Below are positions 1 through 10,100 of a stretch of DNA of 15,156 nt, piece after piece. A model generated the notes under the pieces. It worked only from the letters and a program-made list of their open reading frames with translations. It was not told the origin of the DNA and did not search any database. Numbering within the stretch: position 1 is the first letter of the stretch; each line of letters starts with the position of its first letter. Made by a program: the position numbers and the translations under genes. Source of the stretch: Parachlorella kessleri (Eukaryota > Chlorophyta > Trebouxiophyceae > Chlorellales > Chlorellaceae); NCBI GenBank assembly GCA_001598975.1, contig BBXU01000248.1:1-15156 (forward strand), given 5' to 3'.

Positions 1-437
1 GGGGGGGGTTTATTAGTGGGTGGATAGCCGACTTTGGGTGCTTGCCAGCACCGGTGATAGTCCGAATTGAAGCGTAGCAATTTTTGGGCTCCTTGCAGAC
101 CCTGGACCCTCCTCTGCAATTGCTCACACCGCTGGCAAGGCTCGCCAGGTGGCAGATAGTCAAGATGGGCGAGCAGGTGAGGGCTTCCTTGCTATCGTGT
201 TGTCCCAAGATCTTGCACTCCCTGCATCTAGTCCCCCTGGCTGGCGAAGTGATTGCAATTGGTTTGCTTGGTCTAAGAGACTGGGAGGCCGTCGTCCTTG
301 TCTGCCTAAAAGGCAGGGTAGGACAGCGGCCAGAGGTGGAGCTCAGAGTCATCCCTGCAGGATGGACATGGGAGCCGTACCAGCTCTGGGCATATGCTTG
401 CTAGCAACTGGACTGATAGAATGCTTAACCACAGAAA

Positions 438-590
438 GCTGCCTTGGTGACGCACTTCACCTGCCAACACTGTGGTTGAAATGCCTGCTGCTAGGTGGGG
501 GCGCCGTGGAAGCACACGTACGCGTGCCTAGAGGGGAAGGATGTGCACTGCGGCAAGTGCGCTATGTGTGAAGAGCGGAAAGACGCTTTC
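438..590 (+). pseudogene. Possible degenerate LIM-type zinc-finger remnant
   Basis: In one plus-strand frame, residues HFTCQHCG (from 453) are followed by CLEGKDVHCGKC (from 525). This resembles the second half of a LIM domain, where an H/C-F-x-C-x2-C-G core is followed by a Gly-rich turn and a second C-x2-C pair. Two in-frame stop codons lie between them, and the spacing between cysteine pairs is longer than in a usual LIM finger, so if real it is broken or interrupted by an unrecognised intron. A second similar core, RFECPSWGREL, occurs at about 1033-1065 with the second cysteine replaced by Trp. No complete LIM domain can be assembled. Chance occurrence of short Cys motifs is a real alternative. 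Confidence 0.2.
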
Positions 591-1187
591 CACAGGGCGG
601 GCATTGAGGAGCCCTGGGGGACGTATGCGGCCTAGCAACTTACATGCCTGGCCTTTGAGTGTTCTGTATTACTCGTATGCCGATGTGCAGTGGGTCAGCT
701 TGATGCGGTCTCCCGCTAGTTTGTTAGGGTGCTTCTATCCTGCTGTCAGTCGCTTTTGATGTATGCATGCACTCCAGCGCCTGGGGTCATGGGTACTCAC
801 TTGGCGACATAGTGTAGCCTTCCGTCCGCAGGGAAGCTGTATATGTAGCGTGGCAGTCATGTCTGCAACCCTTGCCAGCTTGCTGTCTTTGATGGGGGAG
901 GTATTTCTAGCAGCCCTTGAAGAAGAAGCCTGGCTGAGGTGTCTCAGTTGCAAGCACGGCTAAACTGTTGAACCTACTTTCCACGCAACCGCCCCACCTA
1001 AGCTTGCCCTGCTCGGCAGAGCTGCTCGGTGGCAGAGCGCTTTGAATGCCCCAGCTGGGGCAGGGAACTCTCACGTCTGATAGAATTGTAGCTTTCACAA
1101 CCTGGATACGTTGTGCACCCTTGCTGTTGACAAGCAGGCCTCTTCATGCCCACGAGGGCTGCGCAGACACGCCCAGGCTGTGATCAC

Positions 1188-1397
1188 ATATGTCTGTGGT
1201 GTCGTTGACCCTGATCTCCTCCTTTGGGCCAACGACTGCCACAAAGGGAAGATCTATCACAATTGCTTCAGGACAGCGCCAGGTGTAGCTTGTGCCGTCG
1301 CTCCTGGTCGTCCTATCGAAGGCCAACATAGCCTCGCAGGCTGCGCTGGCCTGCTGCTGTAGCGCTTCCGGAGGGAATGCTGGTATTGTGCTACCGC
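1188..1397 (-). CDS. Candidate single exon of an unidentified minus-strand gene
   Basis: Read on the minus strand, a CCTCCAG acceptor at 1400-1398 precedes a 210-base block that stays open in one frame for 69 codons and ends at a GT donor (1187-1186). The peptide has an unbiased, protein-like composition: a Gln/Ala-rich stretch, then DGTSYTWRCPE, then FVAVVGPKEEIRVNDTTDI. The last part is faintly reminiscent of the 'P-V-I-x-L-x-G-P-x-x-x-x-V' strands in repeated Ig-like domains of extracellular proteins, but the match is too weak to name a family. The next exon is uncertain, and the opposite strand is also open here, so only one strand (or neither) is coding. No start or stop can be assigned. 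Confidence 0.28.
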
Positions 1398-1844
1398 CTG
1401 GAGGCAGTGAAGCAGTGTAAACCGGTCAACTGAGGTTGCAGGCAAGGGGTGGGCCCAGCAGCAGCCTTGCTGATTTACCTAAAGCGTTGCGGTCTGCCAT
1501 GACAAGTTGCAACAATAAGAGTAGCAGCAGGAACGGTTGGCAAGAAGTCATAGGAAGCCTGTCTGCGATGCTAGATTCTCATCCTGCAATGCGACATGTA
1601 CTCTATCCTTGTTGCCACGAAAGCGGAGTTAATGTTCAAAAGCGAAAATATATAGCCATATCGACTATCGCCTGTCAAAAATCTGGGCAGCTGGGTGACT
1701 AGCATGGTTACGTGTTTGGGCCCCTGGATCTGGGCCCCCATGTCTGGTCGGCTATCCCCAGAACAACCCCTCAAAGTGCAGTTTAGGTTGCTCTCAAATT
1801 TTGCACCAGCCCTGTCAGTACAGTTCAATCCTAACTCCTCTTTG

Positions 1845-1921
1845 TTCGCACTACCTGCCACCCTTGCTAACAACAGTTTCCCCTAACTATTTCCCCTGTT
1901 TGCACCGCTTGCCACCCTTGC
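1845..1921. repeat. Two imperfect 23-bp direct repeats
   Basis: The segments 1845-1867 and 1899-1921 differ at about four positions and share the core TGCCACCCTTGC, 54 bases apart. A related copy sits at 6998-7015, where 17 of 18 bases (CGCATTACCTGCCACCCT) match 1847-1864. This looks like a short dispersed repeat. No terminal inverted repeats or target duplications are visible. Confidence 0.5.
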
Positions 1922-2423
1922 CGAATATGCCCAATAGATAAATGTTACGTGCACCCGATGTATCATGTGTGTAAGGTCATGTCACGCTTAAGGAATGGCA
2001 AGAACCCAGAGCACTTCTTGTACAAGACTACCTATTCACAGCAGTGCGTGTCTGACCGTCCTTCAAGCCACCAGGACTGGCTAGCAGGGCTGGCATATAT
2101 ACCTATTCGATGGTCTGTCCTAGGCCTGCTGCTGATTTAAAGGCACATAGGTCAAATGGTGGCGCGACCTATACTTGCCTTCGTCACTTGCTAGCCAAGG
2201 CATTTTGCACCTTATGGCACTCAGGGTGCAGGCGAGCCTTTGGGCCTCTACTAACCTCATCCTCCAGCCGACCTATTAGGAAGTGGTGGGCTGAGGCCCA
2301 TCGACTGTACCAGGTGAAAGGGACCGCATGTCTGAAAGTTGCAAGCAGCGCGACCTCTGGTGGTCCAAGCAGCGGCTGCAGGAGTTAAGAGCTGGTCCCA
2401 GCCCCTTGCTGCCCACGCACTGC

Positions 2424-3648
2424 CTACATGATGGTACACAAGTCGCTGCTCTGGGCCGCCCCACGCTGCCCATGCCGTGCCAGCACTGTCTGCATGTCCC
2501 TCCGAGCAACCGAGAAGTTGTTTATGAAGGTAGCACGGTCCTGCACACACAGCGGGGCAGCGCGGCTGGGTGTTGTCACGGGACTGCAGGACAGCATGGG
2601 AGACCAACACAGGGTCACCATGTCGGCTTACCAGAGGGGCAGCAGGAACCTGCTGTGGTGTGACGATATACACTAGGCATCATGGCCAGAGCGCCAGTTG
2701 CTCTTGGCACAGAGTTGTCCCCAACATACCACAGTCCACTAAGGTTGTTCCTAACTATTGTGCACGGATTTGCTGGCCAGGGGAGGGTGAACGTTCTATT
2801 AAATTCCATGCAGGGAAGGCCGCACTCACAGGTATATCATTGAAGCCATACTCATGAACCAACTTGTTACGAATGGTGGCAAGGTATCGGATCTTCCGGA
2901 CAAGGTCCTGCGCAACGGGAGTAGGGAAGCAGGGGAGGCCTGAGTACATGCTGGCCCGCCCCAGGCATGTAAAGCGCTGCCTTTGCACCCATAGTCAAGC
3001 ACTGCCTGTGTGATAGAAGGGCTCATGCTTTGCTACCTGGACTCACCTGGGGAAGCAGGTGTTGCACTGAGGTTGTTTTCTCATGAAGCCCTGCAAGGGC
3101 AGCACCACCGCCCACACTTTGAGCAGCGACTTGCCTTCAAGGGCCGCACGCACCAGGAGTGGGCACCGCTAAAGCTCCCAAGAGGAGAGTGAGAACCTAG
3201 TTTTTTCATTGCGCCGATACAAGATTGGCACTGATGTCGTGAGGGTCAAGGTAAAGCCCTGAAAGCAGAGCCGCAAGTTGCAGACCTCCCCTCAGTGCTT
3301 AATGCAGCGTTACGGTGTGCACAAGGTCTTAGCATCACCAGCCAGAGGGGCCTTTCAAGCACTGAGTTGGTGGGGCGGCAAGCTAGAGCCCAACTTGCCT
3401 CCAGCCCCATACATCACAGCAACTAGTACTACATGTCTGCACCACCTGCCCACCTTTGCCTCGCGCCCCAAGAGACTGCTCCAACACATGCTCCAGCTCT
3501 TTACTTGATCTTATGACCTGTAGTCGAATTTGAAGGCTTGAGCTGCACCTTAGCCACCTCGACGGTCCGGGCTGCAAACCTTGGGAAGCTCAACGGCTAG
3601 CCAGCTTACCAGCTCGTAGTCGTTCTTGGTAGTTATAACATCGCCGTC
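2424..3648 (-). CDS. 3' part of a multi-exon gene; HEPN-like R-N-x3-H motif, CaaX-like C-terminus
   Basis: Five minus-strand exons join without a phase conflict: 3648-3610, 3571-3518, 3090-3047, 2907-2830 and 2540-2424. All have AG acceptors (GCGCAG, TTGCAG, CTTGCAG, TTGCGCAG, TGTGCAG), the internal donors are GTAAGC, GTCATA, GTGAGT and GTGAGT, and the last exon ends in TAG at 2426-2424. They give about 109 C-terminal residues. A helical, basic segment (YQERLRAARTVEVAK) leads into LLPQDLVRKIRYLA and then IRNKLVHEYGFNDIP. R-N-K-L-V-H-E-Y fits the R-x4-H-x-Y motif of HEPN-fold proteins such as HepT; this family link is inferred from the motif only. The protein ends DLCTIM, a C-a-a-X-like tetrapeptide. 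Two exons are only 39 and 54 bases. The 5' part, which needs a phase-1 donor, is not found; an ATG at 3747 with a weak donor is possible but unconvincing. The gene is divergent from the reductase pseudogene. I am fairly sure of the exon chain and less sure of the fold. Confidence 0.65.
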
Positions 3649-4045
3649 CTGCGCAGACTGGACACGGATGCAGGCACCGAGGTGCTTGCCTAGCCACCGA
3701 AAAATCAGGACTGCGGGGTCCCCACCACCACCCCGCCGCCTGGGCATTGTAAGCAGTCTATCACTTGCAGCAGCATACTAATCTGCTAGCGAGTATTCCT
3801 TGGGGCCAATCACTTGTGACCATCGCCACGTGGAAGGGCGCTGAGGAGGCATCATGATGTGCATCAGACTATGGCACATCCTTGCTGCAGTGCACGTGAC
3901 TTCAATTGATGGTAATCGGCATTATGTCGTGCGACACCAACGGTTTAGCAGTCCAGGTGATTGTCACTGGAGCACAAAACAAAACCAAGTTGTGTAGTTT
4001 GAACTCCCTGAGTATCCAGCAGCACCAGACTCCCGTATACTGCAG
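3649..4045. other. Divergent intergenic stretch between minus-strand gene and reductase pseudogene
   Basis: Roughly 400 bases separate the 5'-most recognised exon of the minus-strand gene from the first recognisable exon of the reductase pseudogene. It should hold the missing 5' exon(s) of one or both. I found no convincing ATG exon for either, and no counterpart of exon 1 of the intact reductase copy. The rearrangement that created the tandem copies may have removed both. Confidence 0.35.
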
Positions 4046-6521
4046 GTGCACAACCCTGAAGGGCACCTGAGACTTGTGGTAACCAAGCAGCTACCTGTGG
4101 ATCGATGGAAGCAGCTACCGCCGCCGGCGGCCGTATAGAGGTTTGCACTTCAACAGAGGCCCGCATTGAGGTCCAAACAAATCGTGGCGCTTACTGGACA
4201 GAACTCTGTGGCAGTCATTGGTCAAGTGGCTGAGCGGTGGGACTCACAGCTCTGTAAGGCCTCCCACAAGTCGGGTATCAGGTAGGTTAGCCACCAGTCT
4301 GTCTCTCCTGGACCTGCTGCTCCTGCGACGCCATTCCTGGTCCTTGCAGTGCTGCTTTGAGGCATGGAGGCACTTTCCCCAGCCCCCCTCCTTGCTTAGC
4401 TGTCCAGGGCCTTCAGCAACTATGCCGTCATCTTTGACAGTGCGGGCGTGGCGGAGGCTACTGCCCGTGGCATACCTGTAGGTAACATGCTAGGAAGGCG
4501 GCGGCTGGGAGGGGGTTGGGGGCTGGGGGATTTGATTGCTGAGTCAGTTTCGTCAAGACAGCTGAGATGTAAAAGCGTAGTTGCACCGCATTTAGGGTGC
4601 ACAGCTCCTGGTTCTGCTGGGTTGCTGGAAGCCACACCATTGTTGTTAACAACTTCCACTGCCCAGGATAGCCCCCAGCGTGCCCCCCAGGTTATTTGGC
4701 CCCAGGGTGCCGCCCAGGGTGCCCACTGCTAGCACAAGGCACTCTAGTAGCCTAGTCTGTGCCAGCTACTAGTAATGTGGGTATGTGCACCTGCAGGCGT
4801 TCTCACTGAGACTTTGGTGGAGCTGGCTGCAGCCTTGACGTTGGCAGCTGCTAGGAGGGCGGCTGAAGGGGATGCTTTACGAGGGCCGGGCGCTTTCAAG
4901 GCACACTGCCCATCCTCTTTGTGGGAAAGATGCTGCAGGCGAGGGGCGCTATTAAGTGTGTGCTTGTGTACCTAGTTTAGGGCCGCAGAGGAGAGGAAAG
5001 AAGAGGGTGCATAGGCTGAGCAAGGGCTCTTGGATGCATGATGCTCGGACGGCAGGCCGTAGTCAAGTACAAGTACATATATTGTGACCCATTGAAGCCA
5101 GGGGCCGGGGCAATCAGCATAGGAAGTGTAACCTGCTACAGGGGTCGCTGGAGTGTGTACAGAGGTCGGCTGAAGACTGTTTCTCTAAACGGGCATCAGG
5201 AAGTTTCCTTAGTCTTGCAGCTCACAGCGCAGGGAGCAGGGGTGGCAGCTGCTGGCCAGGTAGGACCAAAGGCTGCTGCTATGTGCAGGGCAAGACATTT
5301 GGGGTGGTTGGCATCGGGCGCATTGGGGCAGCCTATGCCCGCATGATGGTCAAGGGCCATCTGCTGTGCTATTCCCGTAGTCCCAACCCCGGCCTAGAAG
5401 ACTATGTCAGGCAAGGTGGTACTCACTGCCAGGGAGCCACAGCTGGGGAACAGCTCACGACTTGTACCAAGCGTAGTATAAGGAGTGCATGCAGCATAAC
5501 CTTGAGGTATATCCCCCTGCTGTTTGAGGCGCCCACTGCCTTGGAGGACTGAAGTGTCTGACGAGGCGCCCACTGCCTTGGAGGACTGTAGTGCCTGACG
5601 ACACATGATGTGAGGGAGGAGGTGTGAACTGAAAGGCCTGTCTGCATAGACGGATGGATGGCCGGGCGTCATGCAGGGACTATGGACGCTTCCTTGCGGC
5701 TCATGGCGAACGCCCTGTGACCGCCATGCGCTGTGACACGCTGGGAGCTGCTACAATAAGCAGATGTAGGTTCAAGTGTTGGGTGCTGATCTGTCTAGGT
5801 TAAAGGGCATACTGGCCCTGCTCCTGCTTTGCATGGGTGACGGGTCTGCTCCCCCCCCCCTTCCTGCTGGTAAGGGTGTTCCACCACCCCGCGCTCGGTT
5901 TGTAATAGTCAGCCTTTGACTACTTGGATGACTGTAAGAACATCTCGCTGCAAGCCCAAGCTAAGACTTAAAGGCCACCGCAGGTGGTCAGCTTACGCTG
6001 CAGTCTGACATACAGCACTCGCCACCTCATGGGCCGGCGCCAGCTGCAGCTAATGAAGCTGGACGGCGTGCTGGTCAACACTGCCAGGGTGGCGGTGCTT
6101 ACTGAAGCGGCGCTGGTGGAGCACCTGCAAACCCACCCAGACTCAGGGCAGGTGAGACCGACACTGAGGAAGTTGCACTGACGGGCAGTACAGGATGGAC
6201 GTCCACCCTGTGCAACATGCGGCTAGCGGCCACCAGTTGGCTGTAGAGGAGCAACCTTTGTTGTGCGTACGACATGTGTACTGTCCGCAAATCAATGCCC
6301 TGCATGCTGACGTGATGTCAGCAAAGTAGCTTACCCCTGAGCTCAGCTTTGCTGCGTCATTGCTGCCCACTGTGCGGCAGTCACTACTGTCTGACTGCTT
6401 GATGCAGGCTTGGACGTCTATGAGGACGAGCCGCGCCTGCGGTCAGTCCTTGTGGACTGTGGTAATGCAGTGCTGCTGCCCCACATCGCGTGAGCCAGTG
6501 AGTGGACCCGCACGTAGTATG
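4046..6521 (+). pseudogene. HPR1: Hydroxypyruvate reductase pseudogene (copy A)
   Basis: Seven blocks match exons 2-8 of the intact copy at 7125-10272: 4046-4281, 4408-4493, 4797-4938, 5289-5410, 5677-5765, 5984-6151 and 6408-6521. All acceptor AGs are kept. Breaks: in exon 2 the reading frame ends at TAG 4136-4138; exon 4 is one base short; exon 5 lacks nine bases (in frame); exon 6 lacks two bases and has TAA in the original frame; exon 7 lacks one base; exon 8 has TGA at 6491-6493 and one extra base. The donor after exon 3 is GA (4494-4495) where the intact copy has GT. Exons 1 and 9 have no recognisable counterpart. The Rossmann motif (GIGRIG) and the residues matching catalytic Arg, Glu (DVYEDEP) and His (LLPHIA) survive, but the NTARGP loop has become NTARVA. 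Exon 7 is about 89% identical to the intact copy, while introns do not align. It is unlikely to make an enzyme; a non-coding transcript is possible. Confidence 0.88.
5526..5599 (+). repeat. 37-bp tandem duplication in a pseudogene intron
   Basis: Units 5526-5562 and 5563-5599 abut directly and differ at two positions. Each begins GAGGCGCCCACTGCCTTGG. It lies in the intron between the exon 5 and exon 6 remnants of the reductase pseudogene. Its high identity points to a recent local duplication. Confidence 0.9.
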
Positions 6522-7124
6522 GTGAGTACTATCCCTGCGTTGGGTAAGGCTGGGCCACATTCGGCGAGGGTCTAACAAGCCACCTTGAAGGCAAGCAAGT
6601 GCACATGCACAGTCACGCCAGATATTTGCAGACACATCGGCTTACACGCGACTTCCGGATCTGCCCGACCTCACTTACGCCAGTATACACCCCAAACTTC
6701 GCGTCGAGCTCAGTCCTGCACCCATACTGCGCCCTTTGCAACAATGGGACTGCCCTCCTGCCCCAGCACTTGCGCCAACCCAAGGACGGCCGTGGTGGGT
6801 CCAGCATAACGGGAAGGACAGTTACATAGACCTGAGCCTGGGAAGCCCGAACACCACGGCACTTGCATAGGTCGTAGGCTGATGGAAGCCGCGGCCCAGA
6901 TATAGCAGGCATCCATGGAGTCCACCGCCCAGTGTATCGGCTGGAAGGCTTGGTGAATAGACATGTCAGCCCAGTATACCCGTACCTCCTTCCTGATCGC
7001 ATTACCTGCCACCCTAAATAAATAGAGATGTCCAAGGCCAGCTGGCAACGCATGCTAACCATGCAAGGCTATAAACTGTCCCAACACCCAGCGTGCCTCA
7101 ATGGTTAACTAACTTCACTCGAAT
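6522..7124. other. Intergenic region between the two reductase copies; holds no recognised exon
   Basis: The sequence begins with a GTGAGT donor left from exon 8 of the pseudogene, but no match to the terminal exon of the intact copy follows. A minus-strand frame ending in TGA at 6712-6710 reads GPTTAVLGLAQVLGQEG and continues to AKGAVWVQD; this is protein-like but has no bounded exon structure and no recognised family. A short dispersed repeat lies at 6998-7015. The last ~100 bases should contain the promoter of the intact reductase; I see no clear TATA box. Confidence 0.45.
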
Positions 7125-10100
7125 ATGACATTCAAGCCAGCCAGCATTATGGCACAGTTGTGCACCCAGTCCCTCTGCCAGCAACCTAGGACCTGGCGCG
7201 CGTCCCTTCGTAGGAGGCGGTCAATAATCTTGAGCGCAGCCTCGACGCTTGATGTCGACGGTTTGCCCGTTGAGGTAAACTGGGCCCGTGTGTACGGCTC
7301 AGCAACACACAGCGCAGTGTTAGACAGTCTGCATGCACAGAATCTAGCCAGCCTGTATGGTGGAGCGCAGGTCCACAACCCTGAAGGGCAGCACCGTGTT
7401 GTTGTAACCAAAGTGCTTCCAGGGGAGCGCTGGACAAAGCTCCTGGTCTCGGCTAACTGCCGTGTGGAGGTCTGCACAGCAGCAGAGCCCATCCTTGGCA
7501 CTGACCACATTGCTGCGCTCATTGGCAGCAAGTGTGATGCAGTCATTGGCCAGCTGACAGAAACGTGGGGTGCTGAGCTATTTGAAGCGCTGCAACAGGC
7601 GGGTGGCAGGTATCGACCTCCAAGGTCCTCTTAGGTGCCGTGCCACTGCTTCCGTTACAGCAGCAGCTTAGAATTTGCTGAGCTCTTGCCCTTCACATTG
7701 CTGCAGAGCCTACAGCAACTATGCGGTAGGGTTTAACAACGTTGCGGTGGCCGAGGCTACCGCTCGTGGCATACCTGTGGGCAACACGCCAGGTTTGCTC
7801 AAGTAGTCACGCGCTGCAACATAGCAACCAGTGGCTCATTAACGTTGGCAAGGAGATCTAAGGTCTTTGGTCTCTAGGAAGCTTTACCAACTATCCTGCA
7901 AACCCGCTGGCTGCGTCCCCATTGCACTTCGAGCCTGGTGCAACACCGACATCCAACCACTATCCACGTCTTGGCCCTCGCGCCCCCCGGCAGGCGTGCT
8001 CACTGAGACGTCGGCAGAGCTGGCAGCAGCCTTGACGCTAGCGGCAGCCAGGAGGGTTGCCGAGGGCGATGCTTTCATGAGGGCTGGGCACTTCCAAGGC
8101 TGGCTACCGACCCTCTTTGTTGGCAAGCTGTTGCAGGCACGTACTGGGTGGCACTTCCTTCACTCTTTTGGTGGGACCTGTGTTGATTTCCCTTCCTAAG
8201 CTGCCCAAGTGCATCTGCAGCCGGTAACACCTCCTTCTCCAGGTGCAGCTGGCACCTTGCATGCGGCCGTGATAGGCGCCATGCTGCCGTATCTTCCATC
8301 TCAAGTCCTCAAGTTGGCTTGCTTGGCATGATCTATAGGTTAGCATCCCAACTCCACAAGACGGCTCTCCTGGCTTGATCTATAGGTTAGAGTGTTACAA
8401 GGCCTTCTGCTTGCAGGGCAAGAAGCTGGGGGTTGTTGGGGCAGGACGGATCGGGGCAGCCTATGCCCGCATGATGGTGGAGGGTCACAAGATGGACCTG
8501 CTGTATTTCTCCCGAAGTACTAACACTTCCCTGGAGGACTATGTCAGGTGGGATGCTCTCTTGCAGGCACCAGCACCATTCTGGAAGGCTATAGCCCAGT
8601 ACATAGTCGGGCACTGCTTGCCTACTATGGATGGAAACCGAGTGTGAGGCACTATTGTGTCACCGGCATGCAGCTCGTAAGAGACTGCGCACTCAATTAG
8701 TGCCTGTGGCTGCTTACGCTGCGGAAAGACCATATGAGGCGTTCAGTTCGACTATGTTGCCAGTTAGTGTCAGGAAACTGTTCTTCCTGTTATTATGTGC
8801 TGGTAGTATGCCGCTGGATGCACTGTCACGGCCACCGTCTCGTATCTTTGCAGGGACTATGGAAGCTTCCTGGAGTCTCATGGCGAGCGTGCTGTGACCG
8901 CCAAGCGTTGTGAAACGCTAGAGCAGCTGCTACAAGAAGCAGATGTGAGTTGTGTTAGTGGATGTGCAAACACCACCACGGCCTAGGCTGCCACGGCAGT
9001 GGCGGGAAGTGTTCACCTTTGCATCACCACGTGTGTCATCGTGCTGTTGCAGGTGGTCAGCTTGCACTGCAGTCTGACAGACAGCACTCGCCACCTCATC
9101 GGCCGGCGCCAGCTGCAGCTAATGAAGCCGGATGCGGTGCTGGTAAACACTGCCAGGGGGCCGGTGGTAGATGAAGCGGCGCTGGTGGAGCACCTGCAGG
9201 CCCGCCCAGACTTCAGGGCAGGTGTGGCCGGGTGCTGCAGTGATGTTGGTTGTGTCAGTGCATGCAGGTCACCTTGCTGCGGGTTTCGGCGATGATGACT
9301 TTTGCTGCAAATGAGTTGAACAGGGTAGGCTTTGCAGCCCCCAAGCGCGCACTAGGGCTGTGCCCGGATTACTAATTAGTTAGTAACGCCTGCAGGCTAA
9401 TGCCTGCCTATGTCTCACAAGGCCCAGCTGCCGAACAAGGAGAAGCCTTGTGGGCCCTGCATCGCATTGCCTGCAGGGTTGGATGTATTCGAGGACGAGC
9501 CTCGCGTGCAGCAGGGCCTGGCGGGGTGCCAGAATGCAGTGCTGCTGCCACACATTGCCTCGGCCACCGAGTGGACCCGCAGCGGCATGGTGAGTAGTAT
9601 TCCCACATTTCGAATGTTTGATAATGCAGTGGAGCAGCCCCACATTGCGTCAGCCATTAAGTGGAGTACGCAGTTGTTATCAGCGCCAGGGAGGGCGAAC
9701 AAGGGTTAGGCGGCAGGCAGTGCAAGCAAAGCAAAAGTAGCCCTGTACCCAATTTGGCGAAGTGCAAGGTTTATTAGTGTGCGTGCTCTCAGTTGATGCC
9801 TGCTCGCTACAAGCCGGGAACTCCGGAAACTCTCCTGCGCGTAGTTCGTGTGCAATTACCATGCTTGGCCTGCGGGCTGTTCTCCTCAACATACCTCTGA
9901 CTTGGGCCTGACAGGGCAGCATGCACGGTGGCTGGCTCTTCTGCTACCAGCTGCACGTACTAAGGCCCTCCAGCAGCATAGCCAGCTCTTGCTTTGTTGA
10001 TGGTGACATGCAGTGCGACCCCAGCTGGGGTGGTTGACTTGGGCTTCGCAGGGTGGCGTGCTGGGATGCTCTGCTTGTCTGTGCCAACAACTCCTTTTCG

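Larger units (their letters stand above)
1..2423. other. No confident gene; ambiguous exon-like pieces
   Basis: This stretch has no long coding chain that I can join with consistent intron phases. It starts with an eight-base G run. Two weak signals are listed separately: LIM-like cysteine motifs on the plus strand, and a 210-base open block on the minus strand at 1188-1397. A second minus-strand block at about 804-868 is bounded by a TTGCAG acceptor and a GTGAGT donor, but its peptide is not recognisable. At 84-178 on the plus strand a TTGCAG acceptor and a CAG/GTGAGG donor bracket an exon-like block of unknown meaning. Nothing is recognised between 1930 and 2423 apart from the 3' flank of the minus-strand gene that ends at 2424; I found no TGTAA signal for that gene in the first kilobase below its stop. 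Confidence 0.5.

Noticed and set aside
2257..2673. Minus-strand open frame of 138 codons
   Set aside because: It overlaps the last exon of the HEPN-like gene in a different frame and has no recognisable motif.
3610..3648. PB1/OPCA-like peptide GDVITTKNDYEL on the minus strand
   Set aside because: It is the phase-0 reading of a 39-base exon, but the next exon (3571-3518) only joins in another frame, which gives a continuous open chain to the stop at 2424.
4114..4132. GCCGCCGGCGGC palindrome at the exon 2 frameshift of the pseudogene
   Set aside because: A 12-base GC palindrome is common in GC-rich algal DNA; it may have favoured the indel, but nothing shows a function.
4775..4975. Plus-strand frame with [20 protein letters not shown] as a separate small gene
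   Set aside because: It is exon 4 of the reductase pseudogene reading on past its frameshift and GC donor, not an independent gene.
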